A stretch of DNA of 64,000 nucleotides from Thalassovita mangrovi (GCF_009857745.1 NZ_WWEN01000002.1:868001-932000), one strand, 5' to 3'. Shown: positions 54,425-63,435, counted from the first letter of the stretch. Program-made: numbers and translations. Notes: generated by a model not told the origin, from the letters alone.

Positions 54425-54991
54425 TCACGGTTGCCTGGTCAGCGGGTAGGTCGCCAGCGCCTCATAGACCGGCCCGTCCTCGCGCAGCCGCGAGCGGTAG
54501 AGTGAAAACGAGGTCGCCTCGCCGCCCTCCAGCGTGATCCCGCCCTGCCTGGCCATGTAGGCGGCGATGCGCTGGCGCGCCTCATAGGGCAAGGCGCGCG
54601 GGAAGCGCACCAAGGTCGCATGCGGCTTGAACCGCTGGCGCGGCAGGTCGATCCCGGCCATCCGCGCCGCCTGCGCCACCTTCTCCTGCAGCGCCGCCAG
54701 TTCCGGCACCTTTTCGAACAAGGCCGCCATCAGGCTGGGCTGCCTGCCGCCGAACAGTTCCAGCCCGGTCACCTTCAGCCGCACCGGCGCCATCTGGATC
54801 GCCCAGAGCATGTCGTGCAGCGGTTCGACCACCTGCGGGTTCTGCCCGGCGAGGAAGGCCAGGGTGATATGCAGGTTTTCCTCGTCCACCTCGCGGCCGA
54901 CGCCCAGACCGTCCTGAATATCCATCAGGTCCTCGCGTAGGGGCTCCGGCAGGTCCAGCGCCACGAACAGCCGCAGATCGCCCCGGCTCAT
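54425..54991 (-). CDS. thpR: RNA 2',3'-cyclic phosphodiesterase (2H family)
   Basis: 188 residues from MSRGDLRLFVALD. The two HxTx motifs of 2H phosphoesterases are intact: HITL at 41-44 and HATL at 124-127. ThpR opens 2',3'-cyclic phosphates at RNA ends and can also ligate tRNA halves in vitro. Its ATG overlaps the stop of the preceding gene by four bases (ATGA), so it forms a unit with the unknown gene and the MazG-like gene upstream. Confidence 0.92.
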   Translation of the reverse strand: MSRGDLRLFVALDLPEPLREDLMDIQDGLGVGREVDEENLHITLAFLAGQNPQVVEPLHDMLWAIQMAPVRLKVTGLELFGGRQPSLMAALFEKVPELAALQEKVAQAARMAGIDLPRQRFKPHATLVRFPRALPYEARQRIAAYMARQGGITLEGGEATSFSLYRSRLREDGPVYEALATYPLTRQP

Positions 54992-55620
54992 GACGCCGGT
55001 TCCTGCGCCTGCAGCCGGGCGAACAGCCGCAATGCGTGGCTGGCATCCGTTGCGGCGACCGGCAGCACCGGATCGTAAGCGGCCCGCACCACCCCGGCGA
55101 TATCGGGGCGCAGAATGGTGGTGTCGCCCGCCACCGCCAGCGGCGAGGTTTCGGCGAAGGCCCGGTCCGACCACAGCAGCATCAGCTGCACCACCTGGCC
55201 CAGGGCCAGGGTTTCGGCGGGCATCCTGCCCAGTTGATCGTCGATCCGGATGAAGGCGAAGGCCGCCTGGATGCCACCCTGATCGTCGAACCGGAAGGCG
55301 CGGTACTGGTTGGCATCCGCCGCCTTCAGCCGCGCCACCAGCCCGGCCAGATCCGGGATCATCTTGTCCAGGTTCGGCACCCCGGGCAATTCATCCCAGT
55401 CGCGGAAGAAAAAGAACATCATGTTGGCGCCGAGCTCGGGATCGGTTTCCGCCAGCTCGTGCCCGGCCAGCTTTGCCACGGCCTCGATCGCGCCCTTGAC
55501 GATCCGCAACGTGTCCTCCTCGACGCCGAAGACGATCGGCACGATGGGGCGGCCCCAGCGGGCGAATGCGTATTGTCCGTCTTTGCTGGTGAACAGGGTT
55601 TCGATCTCTTGCGGGGTCAT
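54988..55620 (-). CDS. Conserved-looking protein of unknown function (210 aa)
   Basis: 210 residues from MTPQEIETLFTSKDGQYAFA. No signal peptide or membrane helix. Features are GRPIVPIVFGVEEDTLRIVK, a striking MMFFFFRDWDELPGVPNLD stretch, and LARLKAADANQYRAFRFDDQ-like and GGIQAAFAFIRIDDQL segments, suggesting a mixed alpha/beta soluble protein. Starts in a four-base overlap with the MazG-like gene and ends in one with thpR, so it is translated as part of that trio. I do not recognise a family. Confidence 0.75.
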   Translation of the reverse strand: MTPQEIETLFTSKDGQYAFARWGRPIVPIVFGVEEDTLRIVKGAIEAVAKLAGHELAETDPELGANMMFFFFRDWDELPGVPNLDKMIPDLAGLVARLKAADANQYRAFRFDDQGGIQAAFAFIRIDDQLGRMPAETLALGQVVQLMLLWSDRAFAETSPLAVAGDTTILRPDIAGVVRAAYDPVLPVAATDASHALRLFARLQAQEPAS

Positions 55621-55937
55621 GGCCGTTCCTTCAGATATTTGCCCCATTTTCTCTCGAATGCGTGGGCAAGGTCCACCCCCTGCCAATCGGCAAAGATCAA
55701 AAGAAAGCCGAAAAGATCGGCCAGCTCGTCCTCCAGCTCCCGACCCAGCGCCTCTGCGTCACCATCCGCCCCGCGCGACTTGCCCGCCAGCTTCAGATAG
55801 GCCGAGGCCACCTCGCCCAGCTCCTCGGTCAGCTTGCCAAGGTAAAACGCCCCGTCGCGTTCGATCCCGAAACTGTCGGCATAGATGCGCCCCACCTCGG
55901 CCGCGCGGGCCTGTAAAAACTCCAGATCCTTGTGCAC
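55617..55937 (-). CDS. MazG-like nucleotide pyrophosphohydrolase
   Basis: 106 residues from a GTG preceded by AGGGGGG; the longer frame upstream would run into the ruvB end and has no start signal. The metal-binding helices match the all-alpha NTP-pyrophosphatase (MazG) fold: KLTEELGEVASAYLKLAG (EELGE) and ELEDELADLFGFLLIFAD (ExxD). A housecleaning NTP pyrophosphohydrolase is likely; substrate unknown. First gene of a three-gene overlap chain (MazG-like, unknown, thpR). Confidence 0.85.
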   Translation of the reverse strand: MHKDLEFLQARAAEVGRIYADSFGIERDGAFYLGKLTEELGEVASAYLKLAGKSRGADGDAEALGRELEDELADLFGFLLIFADWQGVDLAHAFERKWGKYLKERP

Positions 55938-55945
55938 CGCACCCC

Positions 55946-55970
55946 CCTTCTTCTTGGTAAAAATACTCAA
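55946..55970. repeat. Degenerate copy of the TTCTTCT/AATA(T/C) element
   Basis: CCTTCTTCTTGGTAAAAATA then CTCAA resembles the AT-rich half of the elements at 4451 and 11972 (CCTTCTTCTGTTCA then AAATATCC), but without their GC hairpin. It lies between the ruvB stop and the MazG-like start and overlaps the region of the latter's ribosome site. Confidence 0.45.
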
Positions 55971-55996
55971 ATCCAAGGGCGAGGCCGGGAACCGCG

Positions 55997-57022
55997 CTAG
56001 TCGAACAGCGCGCCCTGCCCCGGCTCGCGCGGCGCCTCCAGCCCCAGATGCCGCCACGCCTTTTGCGCCAGCATCCGGCCGCGCGGGGTGCGCTGGATCA
56101 GGCCTTGCTGCAGCAGGAAGGGTTCGATCACCTCTTCCAAAGCATCGCGGCTTTCGCTCAGTGCCGCCGAAATCGTTTCGATCCCCACCGGCCCGCCGCC
56201 GTAATTTTCCGCGATCAGGGCCAGGTAACGCCGGTCGGCCCCGTCGAGCCCCAGGTGATCCACCCCCAGCCGGGTCAGCGCGTGATCGGCAATCGCCCGG
56301 GTCACCCGGCCGTCGCCCTCGACCAGCGCGAAATCGACTACCCGACGCAGCAGCCGCCCGGCGATCCGCGGCGTGCCGCGCGAGCGCTTGGCGATTTCGC
56401 GCGCGCCCTCCGCGTCGGCGGGCGCGCCCATCAGCCGGGCGTTGCGGGTGACGATCTCGTTCAGTTCCTCGACCGTGTAGAATTGCAGCCGGGTCGGAAT
56501 GCCGAAGCGGTCGCGCAAAGGCGTGGTCAGCAAGCCCAGACGGGTGGTGGCGCCGACCAGCGTGAAGGGCTGCAATTCGATCCGCACGGTGCGCGCGGCG
56601 GGGCCTTCGCCGATCACCAGATCGAGCTCGTAATCTTCCAGCGCCGGATACAGCACTTCCTCGACCGCCGGGTTCAGCCGGTGGATTTCGTCGATGAACA
56701 AAACGTCGCGCGCTTCGAGATTGGTCAGGATCGCCGCCAGATCGCCCGCCTTGGCCAGAACCGGCCCCGAGGTCATGCGGAAATTCACCCCCAGCTCGCG
56801 CGCCATGATCTGCGCCAGCGTCGTCTTGCCAAGGCCCGGGGGCCCGTGAAACAGCGTGTGGTCCATCGCCTCGCCGCGCTGGCGGGCCGACTGGATGAAG
56901 ACCTTGAGGTTGGCCCGCGCTTCGGCCTGGCCGATGAAATCGTCCAGCACCTGCGGCCGCAGCGCACGGTCGTTATCCTCGGGCTGGCGCTCGGGGCGCA
57001 GGGTGTTGTCGGGCTCGGTCAT
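55997..57022 (-). CDS. ruvB: Holliday junction helicase RuvB
   Basis: 341 residues. AAA+ motor with Walker [17 protein letters not shown] (60-67 core), Walker [15 protein letters not shown], sensor [16 protein letters not shown] (also the arginine finger) and a C-terminal winged helix with [17 protein letters not shown]. Drives branch migration with RuvA. Separated from ruvA by 33 bases. Confidence 0.97.
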   Translation of the reverse strand: MTEPDNTLRPERQPEDNDRALRPQVLDDFIGQAEARANLKVFIQSARQRGEAMDHTLFHGPPGLGKTTLAQIMARELGVNFRMTSGPVLAKAGDLAAILTNLEARDVLFIDEIHRLNPAVEEVLYPALEDYELDLVIGEGPAARTVRIELQPFTLVGATTRLGLLTTPLRDRFGIPTRLQFYTVEELNEIVTRNARLMGAPADAEGAREIAKRSRGTPRIAGRLLRRVVDFALVEGDGRVTRAIADHALTRLGVDHLGLDGADRRYLALIAENYGGGPVGIETISAALSESRDALEEVIEPFLLQQGLIQRTPRGRMLAQKAWRHLGLEAPREPGQGALFD

Positions 57023-57055
57023 CGCGGCGCTTTCATGCAGGTGTCGACCATCCCC

Positions 57056-57739
57056 CTACCCTTTCGGCGCCAGCAGCTTCAAGGCCGCGCGGATCAGGTC
57101 CGACGTGCCCGCGTCGGGCGCGTCCTGCGCCGCCTGGGCCACCGCCGCGGCGGCCTCGGAGGGCGCATAGCCCAGGTTGGACAAGGCCGACAGCGCGTCG
57201 GATTGCGCGACCGCGCTGCTTTGCGGCCGCGGCGCCGGTTCGGCGGCGGGTTGGGAGGCGGCGATTTCCTCGATCACCTCGTCGGTCGAGGGCACTGCGC
57301 CCATCGCCGCGGGCAGCGATCCGGCCATCGCCATGACGGCGGGCGCCTTGTCCTTCAGCTCGATCACGACCCGCTGCGCCGTCTTGGGACCGACCCCCTT
57401 GGCCGCCTTGATCGCGTTGACGTCGCCCAGGGCGATCGCCCGGCTGACCCCGTCGGCGCCAAGCGCGCCGAGGATCGCCAGCGAGGCCTTGGCGCCGATG
57501 CCCTGCACGCTCATCAGCAGCCGGTGCCATTCCTTTTCCACCAGCGTCGGGAAACCGAACAGCTGCATCAGGTCCTCGCGCACCAGAAGATCGGTATAAA
57601 GCGCCACCGCCTCGCCCGGCCCCGGCAGGGCGGCAAGCGTGCGGTCGGAACAATAGACGATGTAGCCGACCCCGCGCACGTCGATCAGAACGTGATCCTC
57701 GCCGCGGTAATCGATCCGCCCGGAAACCTTGCCGATCAT
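57056..57739 (-). CDS. ruvA: Holliday junction protein RuvA
   Basis: 227 residues from [22 protein letters not shown] fold, then paired helix-hairpin-helix motifs ([18 protein letters not shown] and [20 protein letters not shown]), a disordered linker around 140-185, and the C-terminal domain III ([20 protein letters not shown]) that contacts RuvB. Its ATG overlaps the ruvC stop by four bases. Confidence 0.96.
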   Translation of the reverse strand: MIGKVSGRIDYRGEDHVLIDVRGVGYIVYCSDRTLAALPGPGEAVALYTDLLVREDLMQLFGFPTLVEKEWHRLLMSVQGIGAKASLAILGALGADGVSRAIALGDVNAIKAAKGVGPKTAQRVVIELKDKAPAVMAMAGSLPAAMGAVPSTDEVIEEIAASQPAAEPAPRPQSSAVAQSDALSALSNLGYAPSEAAAAVAQAAQDAPDAGTSDLIRAALKLLAPKG

Positions 57740-58239
57740 GCCCGAACCCTCTTTTCCTTCAGCATCGCGCCGGGGGCGCGGATGTAATGCGCGTGGCAAA
57801 TGGCGATCGCCAATGCATCGGCGGCATCCGGACCGGCGATGACGACCCCGGGCAATTGCATCTTCACCATGTGATCGACCTGCTGCTTGGCGGCGTGGCC
57901 GACGCCGACCACGGTCTTCTTGACCTTGTTGGGGGCGTATTCGCCGACCGACACGCCCGCCTGCGCCGGCACCAGCAGGGCGATGCCCCGCGCCTGGCCC
58001 AGTTTCAGCGTGCCCACTGCATCCTTGTTGACGAAAGTCTGTTCCACCGCCGCCGTGTCGGGGGCGTATTGCGCGACCACTTCGGTCAGCTGCCGGTGCA
58101 AGGACAGCAGCCGCATCGCAAGATCTTCGCCCTCGGAATGGCAAACGCCGTTCGCGACATGCGCGATTCGGCTGCCTTCGACCTCGATCACGCCCCATCC
58201 GAGGTTGCGCAAGCCGGGATCGATCCCCAAAACCCGCAT
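57736..58239 (-). CDS. ruvC: Crossover junction endodeoxyribonuclease RuvC
   Basis: 167 residues from [20 protein letters not shown]; an in-frame extension 27 codons upstream is unlikely. The four acidic catalytic residues are Asp7, Glu66 ([12 protein letters not shown]), Asp138 and Asp141 ([14 protein letters not shown]). Resolves Holliday junctions in concert with RuvAB. First gene of ruvCAB, possibly SOS-controlled (see the LexA-like site at 58287). Confidence 0.96.
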   Translation of the reverse strand: MRVLGIDPGLRNLGWGVIEVEGSRIAHVANGVCHSEGEDLAMRLLSLHRQLTEVVAQYAPDTAAVEQTFVNKDAVGTLKLGQARGIALLVPAQAGVSVGEYAPNKVKKTVVGVGHAAKQQVDHMVKMQLPGVVIAGPDAADALAIAICHAHYIRAPGAMLKEKRVRA

Positions 58240-58286
58240 CTCTGCCCCCTGCCCTGTTGCTTTTCTGTTGCTTTTGGTGAGCATTA

Positions 58287-58301
58287 GCACGAAACGTGAA
58301 C
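58287..58301 (-). promoter_or_regulatory. Candidate LexA (SOS) box upstream of ruvC
   Basis: On the minus strand GTTC-ACGTTTC-GTGC, against the alphaproteobacterial LexA consensus GTTC-N7-GTTC: one mismatch in the second half. It starts 48 bases before the ruvC ATG, a normal operator distance. ruvCAB genes are SOS-controlled in some relatives. One mismatch in eight fixed bases makes chance occurrence possible. Confidence 0.4.
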
Positions 58302-58322
58302 AAACGCCAAGCTTTAACAATC

Positions 58323-58339
58323 CGCCTAATAATTAGGCG
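58323..58339. promoter_or_regulatory. 17-base perfect palindrome followed by TTTT
   Basis: CGCCTAAT-A-ATTAGGCG is perfectly symmetrical. As RNA it would make a CGCCTA/TAGGCG hairpin with an ATAAT loop followed by TTTT, i.e. a terminator-like shape on the plus strand, yet no plus-strand gene precedes it. Operator or end of an unannotated transcript are both possible. Confidence 0.45.
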
Positions 58340-58568
58340 TTTTCATAAATCTGTGCCAAGCAACGTCTGTTTTCGTCAAAATCACGTCCAAAAACGACGT
58401 TTGCGGCAATACCCGTTGCCCAATTTTTTAACGCTTCAACCCATGCCAGACTGCCATGCATAAACCGCATAGATACTATGCAATCAACGCCCATTGTGCG
58501 GCTAAAACCGGCATTCTATGTGCCGTCTCAGGAAAACGAACCACACTTTTTACACCGAGGAACCTGAA

Positions 58569-58796
58569 ATGTCTGTCTATGACAACAACACCCAGTATCG
58601 GTCCGGCGCGATCGCCAGCCTGATTTCGCGCGGCGCCCTGGGCATCGCAAACACCATCATCGCCCTGCGCGATGCCGTCGTCGAATGGAACGCAACCCGC
58701 GTGACCATGAACGAACTGTCGAAACTGTCGAACCGCGAGCTGGAAGACATCGGCCTGTGCCGTGCCGACATCGCAGCGGTCGCGCGCCAGCGTTGA
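58569..58796 (+). CDS. DUF1127 (YjiS-like) small protein
   Basis: 75 residues from the ATG after GAGGAACCTG. The C-terminal DUF1127 motif is clear: MNELSKLSNRELEDIGLCRADIAAVA (quoted in parts: LSKLSNRELEDIGL and CRADI). The N-terminal half is helical (ASLISRGALGIANTIIALRD). DUF1127 proteins in Rhodobacter and Agrobacterium are small Arg-rich RNA-binding or stress-linked proteins; this one is less basic than those. It ends before a strong terminator and has a long leader. Confidence 0.88.
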   Translation: MSVYDNNTQYRSGAIASLISRGALGIANTIIALRDAVVEWNATRVTMNELSKLSNRELEDIGLCRADIAAVARQR

Positions 58797-58818
58797 TCCG
58801 CATGCCCGCCCCGAAAAG

Positions 58819-58850
58819 AAACGGCCGCGTCTGACTGGACGCGGCCGTTT
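58819..58850 (+). terminator. Rho-independent terminator after the DUF1127 gene
   Basis: AAACGGCCGCGTC pairs perfectly with GACGCGGCCGTTT around TGACTG, followed by CCGTTTTG. It begins 22 bases past the stop and lies before the convergent membrane-protein gene, so it may serve both. Confidence 0.85.
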
Positions 58851-58875
58851 CCGTTTTGAGAGAGTTTTTCGAACG

Positions 58876-59220
58876 TCACTTCAGGTAGGGACGCAGCTGG
58901 ATCGCGAGAAATTGCGACACCGGGTCGGGCGTCATCAACAGGGCGCCGCCCTGCTCCACCATGCCACCCTTTGCCAGGTCTTCGACACGGTCCAGGTAAA
59001 CGCCAAAGCCAAGATGCGCCATCAGCAGCGCCTTGAAGCCCAAGAACCCCACGACAAGTATCGCGATACCACGGGCCGGCACGCCGCGCCGAACGCGCCG
59101 TGGCCGGGTGACGATCAACCCGTCGCGCCCGACAACGGTGACATAGCCACGCCGCAGCCGTTTGCGCTTGCGACCAATCCGGCGCAGCCGCTCGTCAAAC
59201 TCGTTAAAAGCATCGGCCAT
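58876..59220 (-). CDS. Small single-span membrane protein
   Basis: 114 residues from MADAFNEFDERLRRIG, a start chosen over one nine codons upstream because of spacing. A basic N-terminal region (GRKRKRLRRGYVTVVGRDGL, TRPRRVRRG) is followed by one membrane helix (GIAILVVGFLGFKALLMAHL), then an outer segment. The arrangement suggests an inner-membrane protein with its basic domain in the cytoplasm. No family recognised; convergent with the DUF1127 gene. Confidence 0.72.
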   Translation of the reverse strand: MADAFNEFDERLRRIGRKRKRLRRGYVTVVGRDGLIVTRPRRVRRGVPARGIAILVVGFLGFKALLMAHLGFGVYLDRVEDLAKGGMVEQGGALLMTPDPVSQFLAIQLRPYLK

Positions 59221-59332
59221 AGCAGCCTCCACTGGTTGAGCCCCCACTCAACACCGGAAAAAGCTACCGCCGAATTGTGGCGAAAAAGGGGCATTTGCCT
59301 CAAATTGGGCTAAATTCCCCCTTTAAATACCC

Positions 59333-60199
59333 TTATTTCTGGAGCGTCAGCGTCGTCCATTCACCAATCTCTTCACGATGGACCAGATTGATGCCGTTAC
59401 GTGCATAAACCGCGATCACCTCGTCGGCCTGTTCGTTCAGAATCCCCGACAGAATCGCGTATCCGCCATCCTGCAGATGCGATGCCATGTCGGGCGCCAG
59501 GTCGATCAGCGGCGCTTTCAGGATATTGGCAAAGACCAGATCGAAAGGCGCGGCCTGTTCCAGTTCGGGATTGTCGAAACCAGCGGCGACGACGCATTTC
59601 ACCCGGCCCTCCAGCCCGTTCACCGTGACATTGGCCGCGGCCACTTCGACCGCGACCGGGTCGATGTCGCCCGCCAGTACCGGGTTGGGCCAGATCCGCG
59701 CCGCGCCCATTGCCAGCACGGCGGTGCCGCAGCCGATATCGGCCACGTTCTGCCCGGTGAAACCGTCGTTATCCAGCCGGTCCAGCGCCCGCAGGCAGCC
59801 CTGGGTGGTGCCGTGATGGCCGGTGCCGAACGCCATCGCCGCCTCGATAAGCAGCGGCTCGGTGCCCTCGGGCACCTTGTCGGCGTCATGGCTGCCATAG
59901 ACGAAGAAGCGGCCCGCCTCGACCGGGGCCAGTTCGCGTTTGACCTTGGCGACCCAGTCGGTTTCGGGCAGTTCGGAAATCACGAAGGGCTTGGCGCCGA
60001 AGGCGGCGGCCAGAACCGCCAGCCCGGCCTCGTCCGGGGCTTCGATGAAATAGCCGCCCACTTCCCACAGGCCCGATCCGTCCTCGATCTCGAACACGCC
60101 GACGCCGGTGGGTTCGGGGTTCAGCCGCTCCATCGCCTCGCCCAGTTTCTCGGCGGGCTCTTTTCCGGGCAGGGTGGTCAGGGCGGTAAAGGTGGGCAT
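59333..60199 (-). CDS. prmA: Ribosomal protein L11 methyltransferase
   Basis: 288 residues from MPTFTALTTLPGKEPAEKLG. The SAM-binding motif I VADIGCGTAVLAMGAARIWP and the preceding AMAFGTGHHGTTQGCLRALD are the PrmA signature. The motif NILKAPLIDLAPDMASHLQD follows (NxL-type substrate loop). It trimethylates ribosomal protein L11. The N-terminal substrate-recognition domain is shorter than E. coli PrmA. Lies 53 bases after the MATE gene on the same strand. Confidence 0.93.
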   Translation of the reverse strand: MPTFTALTTLPGKEPAEKLGEAMERLNPEPTGVGVFEIEDGSGLWEVGGYFIEAPDEAGLAVLAAAFGAKPFVISELPETDWVAKVKRELAPVEAGRFFVYGSHDADKVPEGTEPLLIEAAMAFGTGHHGTTQGCLRALDRLDNDGFTGQNVADIGCGTAVLAMGAARIWPNPVLAGDIDPVAVEVAAANVTVNGLEGRVKCVVAAGFDNPELEQAAPFDLVFANILKAPLIDLAPDMASHLQDGGYAILSGILNEQADEVIAVYARNGINLVHREEIGEWTTLTLQK

Positions 60200-60252
60200 G
60201 GCTTTCTCCGGCTTGTCTCTGGCCTTGCGCCTAAGCGCGCAAAGCTCCCGGG

Positions 60253-61608
60253 TCAAGCCTTAGCGCGTTCCCGCGTCACGATCCCGCGCCCGGCCCGGAC
60301 ATAGCGCCAGCCGATCAGCGCCGCGCCGATGCCGATCAGCGTGTTGGCAAGGGCCTGCGCCATGACCACGCCGCCCGCGCCCCAGATCAGCCCCATGCCG
60401 AAGGCCAGCGGCGCCATCAGGATGCCGTCGCGCAGCCAGTTGCTGACCGTCGCCCAGACCGGGCGGCCCAGGTTGTTGAAGGCCGAATTGGACACGAACA
60501 GCGCCCCGGTGAACACGAAGGACCCGGCGGCGTAATGGGAAAACAGCCGCACGATATGGGCGCCCTCGGGGCTGAGCCCGAAACCGGCGGCGATCGTGTC
60601 GGCGAAGGCCGCCATCAGCGCCCAGGTGACGCCGGTGTAAATCGCACAGAATTTCAACGCATCGACATAGGACTGCGCCACCCGGTCGCGCAGCCCCGCG
60701 CCCGCATTCTGCCCGATGATGCCGCCGATCGCGCCGGACAGAGCGAAGATGCCGCCAAAGCCCAGGATGGTCAGCCGCGACACCACACCGAACCCCGCCA
60801 CGGCGCTGTCGCCATGTTCGGCCATTGCGCGGATCAGGATCCAGTTGCCAAACGGCGTCGATAATTGCGTCGCCACCGCAGGCAGGGCGATCGCCAGATA
60901 GGGTTTGAGGAACGCCACCATGTCCCATTGCCGCGGCTTGGCCAGCATCTTGTGGCTGACGCCCAGCCAATACAGCCCGATCACCGCCATGGTCAGCCGC
61001 GACAGCACGATCACCATCGCCGCGCCATCGACGCCAAGCCCCAGGAACAGGATGAACAACGGATCAAGAAACACCGCCACCGCCCCGCCGGTCATCGTCA
61101 CCAGCATCGAACGCCAGGCATCGCCCACCGCCCGCAACACCGCCGAGGCGCACATACCCATCGCGATGAACGGCAGCGACGGCAGCGAGATCGACAAGAA
61201 CTGCACCGCCACCTCGAGCGTTTCGCCCTCGGCCCCGGACCAGACCAGGATGTCGCGCCGGAAGAAGAACACCAGCAGCGCCAGCAGCGTCTGCATCCCG
61301 GTGGCATAGATCAGCACCACCGACGCGATCCGACGCGCCCGCGCGCCCTTGCCCATGCCCAGCGACCGGCTGACCAGGGCCACGCCCGCGATCATCATCC
61401 CGATCGCTACCGAGACGACGAAGAACTGGATCGTGGCGGCAAATCCGACCGCCGATATCAGCACTTCCTGATGCAGCCGGCTGACCCAGAACAGGGTCAG
61501 GAAATCGACCAGGAACATGAAGCTGAGCCCAAGCGCCCCGGTCATCGTCATCACGACAACATGGCGCATGGTCGACCCGGTGGTGAACTTCGCCTGGGGA
61601 TGCGCCAT
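60253..61608 (-). CDS. MATE family multidrug/metabolite exporter
   Basis: 451 residues from MAHPQAKFTTGST; longer starts are unsupported. About twelve membrane helices in the two-bundle MATE layout (first bundle with GFAATIQFFVVSVAIGMMIA and second with GFGVVSRLTILGFGGIFALS). Members export cationic drugs or metabolites using sodium or proton gradients; substrate unknown. Follows the MFS gene after four bases, so probably cotranscribed. Confidence 0.9.
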   Translation of the reverse strand: MAHPQAKFTTGSTMRHVVVMTMTGALGLSFMFLVDFLTLFWVSRLHQEVLISAVGFAATIQFFVVSVAIGMMIAGVALVSRSLGMGKGARARRIASVVLIYATGMQTLLALLVFFFRRDILVWSGAEGETLEVAVQFLSISLPSLPFIAMGMCASAVLRAVGDAWRSMLVTMTGGAVAVFLDPLFILFLGLGVDGAAMVIVLSRLTMAVIGLYWLGVSHKMLAKPRQWDMVAFLKPYLAIALPAVATQLSTPFGNWILIRAMAEHGDSAVAGFGVVSRLTILGFGGIFALSGAIGGIIGQNAGAGLRDRVAQSYVDALKFCAIYTGVTWALMAAFADTIAAGFGLSPEGAHIVRLFSHYAAGSFVFTGALFVSNSAFNNLGRPVWATVSNWLRDGILMAPLAFGMGLIWGAGGVVMAQALANTLIGIGAALIGWRYVRAGRGIVTRERAKA

Positions 61609-61612
61609 TGGC

Positions 61613-62860
61613 TTACTCCGCCGGTGCCGGAAGGAAACGGTTGAACACGGTCTCATTCCCCGGTTCTGGATGGCGCGGGATCAGCAGCGCCAGGCTCAGC
61701 GAGGTCGCCGCCATCCCGGCGGCCAGGAAGAACACCGCGCCCGGCGACACCAGCCACAGGTAGCCCAGGGCGGCGGGCAGGAACACCGCGGCGATATGGT
61801 TGATGGTGAAGGCCACGGCGGCGGTGGGCGCGATATCGCCCGGGTCCGCGATCTTCTGGAAATAGGTCTTCAGCGCCAGCGCCAGGGCAAAGAACATGTG
61901 GTCGATCACGTAAAGCGCCGAGGCCAGCAACACGCCCCAGCCGAACCAGTAGATACCACCATAGGCCAGGAACACGATCACCAGCCCGACATATTCGAAG
62001 ACCAGCGCCCGGCGTTCGCCGAACCGCGCCACCACCTTGCCGAAGACCGGCGCCAGAACCATGTTCAGCACCAGGTTGATCAGGTAGAGCCCGGTCACTT
62101 CGTGCACGTCGAAGCCGAAGCGTTCGACCATCATGAAGCCCGCGAAGACGGTGAAGATCTGCCGCCGCGCGCCCGCCATGAATTGCAGCGCGTAATACAG
62201 CCAGTAACGGCGGCGCAGCACGAATTTCTTCACCTGCGGATTTGGTGCCTCGAACTGCGGATAGGCCAGCAGGCAGAACACCGCGACCACGGCGGTGAAG
62301 CCGCCCGCCAGCATGTAGACGATGTTATAAGTCAGCCCCAGCGATTCCCAGCTCAGCACGATCAGTACGTAAGCGACCAGCGTCGCCGCCGACCCGGTCG
62401 CCAGCAGCCAGCCCAGCATCTGCGGCGCGCGTTCCTTGGGCAGCCATTGCAGCTGCAGCGACTGGTTCACCGTCTCGTAATAGTGAAACCCGATGGAGCT
62501 GAGCATGGTGATGGTCAGGATCCCACCCAGCGACGGGAACCAGGCGGTCATCGCCGTGGCCACCCCCAGCAGGATCAGCGACACGATGCCCAGCACCTGT
62601 TCGCGGATCACCATGATCAGGGCGATCACTCCGATCGCCAGGAAGCCGGGAATTTCGCGCACCGTATGCAGCCAGCCGATATCGGAGCCGTCGAAATTCG
62701 CCACCTCGATGACGAAATTGTTCAGCAGCGCCGACCAGGTGAAGAACGCCACCGGCATCGCCATTGCCATCACGAATAAAAGGCTGATCGGACGGCGCCA
62801 GAACGGCAGGTCGCGCGCTTGCGCCAGGGGGATCGGGGTGGGGGTCGGAAACAGGCTCAT
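61613..62860 (-). CDS. MFS transporter
   Basis: 415 residues with twelve predicted helices. MFS-type features include the cytoplasmic loops around REIPGFLAIGVIALIMVIRE and the central loop (AYPQFEAPNPQVKKFVLRRR). Similar in plan to permeases annotated only as MFS in roseobacters; no substrate signature seen. First of the MFS-MATE pair. Its upstream region is about 100 bases, next to the cupin gene stop. Confidence 0.88.
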   Translation of the reverse strand: MSLFPTPTPIPLAQARDLPFWRRPISLLFVMAMAMPVAFFTWSALLNNFVIEVANFDGSDIGWLHTVREIPGFLAIGVIALIMVIREQVLGIVSLILLGVATAMTAWFPSLGGILTITMLSSIGFHYYETVNQSLQLQWLPKERAPQMLGWLLATGSAATLVAYVLIVLSWESLGLTYNIVYMLAGGFTAVVAVFCLLAYPQFEAPNPQVKKFVLRRRYWLYYALQFMAGARRQIFTVFAGFMMVERFGFDVHEVTGLYLINLVLNMVLAPVFGKVVARFGERRALVFEYVGLVIVFLAYGGIYWFGWGVLLASALYVIDHMFFALALALKTYFQKIADPGDIAPTAAVAFTINHIAAVFLPAALGYLWLVSPGAVFFLAAGMAATSLSLALLIPRHPEPGNETVFNRFLPAPAE

Positions 62861-62958
62861 GCCGTTGCTATACGCCCCCGCCCCGACCTTGGCGAGACGG
62901 AAAGCACCGCCGCTCTGTGCGGCAGCGCTCAGGCCAGCCTGCGTCAGGGCGCTGACGC

Positions 62959-63435
62959 TCAGGCGGCCGAGAAGCGGTATTCCACCTCGCCGAAGCGATC
63001 ACGCGGGAAACCGTAGAGGAATTGCAGCCCCTCTTCACCGGCGACGACGCCGTGTTCCACGTCGCCCGGGATATACAGCGCGATGCCCGGCGCGATCTTG
63101 TGCGCCACGCCCTCGATGGTCACCACGCCCGATCCGGTGAGGCCGAAATAGAACTCCGACGGCGCGTGGCGATGCGGCAGCAAGGTGCCCCCGGCCTCGA
63201 ATTCGGCCACGCCCAGAACCAGCTGGCTGGTCGGCGTGCGGTCGGCGCAGAACAGCGTCCGCCAGCGCACCGTGCCGAAGGCCGGATCGGTGCCGCCTTC
63301 GAGTATCTGATTGGCCACATCGACCAGAACCGGGCTGCCCGCCAGCATCATCGCCATCGCCGCGAAGGCCTGCGCCTGATCGCCCTCGGCCCCGGTCAGA
63401 GCGTTGAGGCCCGGCTGATTGTCGCGCTGTTCCAT
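62959..63435 (-). CDS. Cupin-domain protein, possibly DMSP-lyase-like
   Basis: 158 residues from MEQRDNQPG with AGGAGA upstream. The cupin metal site is intact: His88, His90, Glu94 (LLPHRHAPSEFYFGL) and His128 (YIPGDVEHGV). The N-terminal helical part (AFAAMAMMLAGSPVLVDVAN) precedes the barrel. Roseobacter cupin DMSP lyases (DddQ/DddW) share the HxH...E...H arrangement, but so do many cupins; this protein could equally be a sugar- or amine-related cupin. Function not decided. Confidence 0.78.
   Translation of the reverse strand: MEQRDNQPGLNALTGAEGDQAQAFAAMAMMLAGSPVLVDVANQILEGGTDPAFGTVRWRTLFCADRTPTSQLVLGVAEFEAGGTLLPHRHAPSEFYFGLTGSGVVTIEGVAHKIAPGIALYIPGDVEHGVVAGEEGLQFLYGFPRDRFGEVEYRFSAA

Larger units (their letters stand above)
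58240..58568. other. 329-base divergent spacer between ruvC and the DUF1127 gene
   Basis: AT-rich for this genome, without an ORF of note. It holds a LexA-like site (58287-58301), a 17-base palindrome followed by TTTT (58323-58343), and from about 58344 a long leader for the DUF1127 gene. A short ORF-like stretch before that gene (58518) is in frame but lacks a ribosome site. Room for a small RNA in the 58344-58560 part, though I see no clear promoter or terminator for one. Confidence 0.5.
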
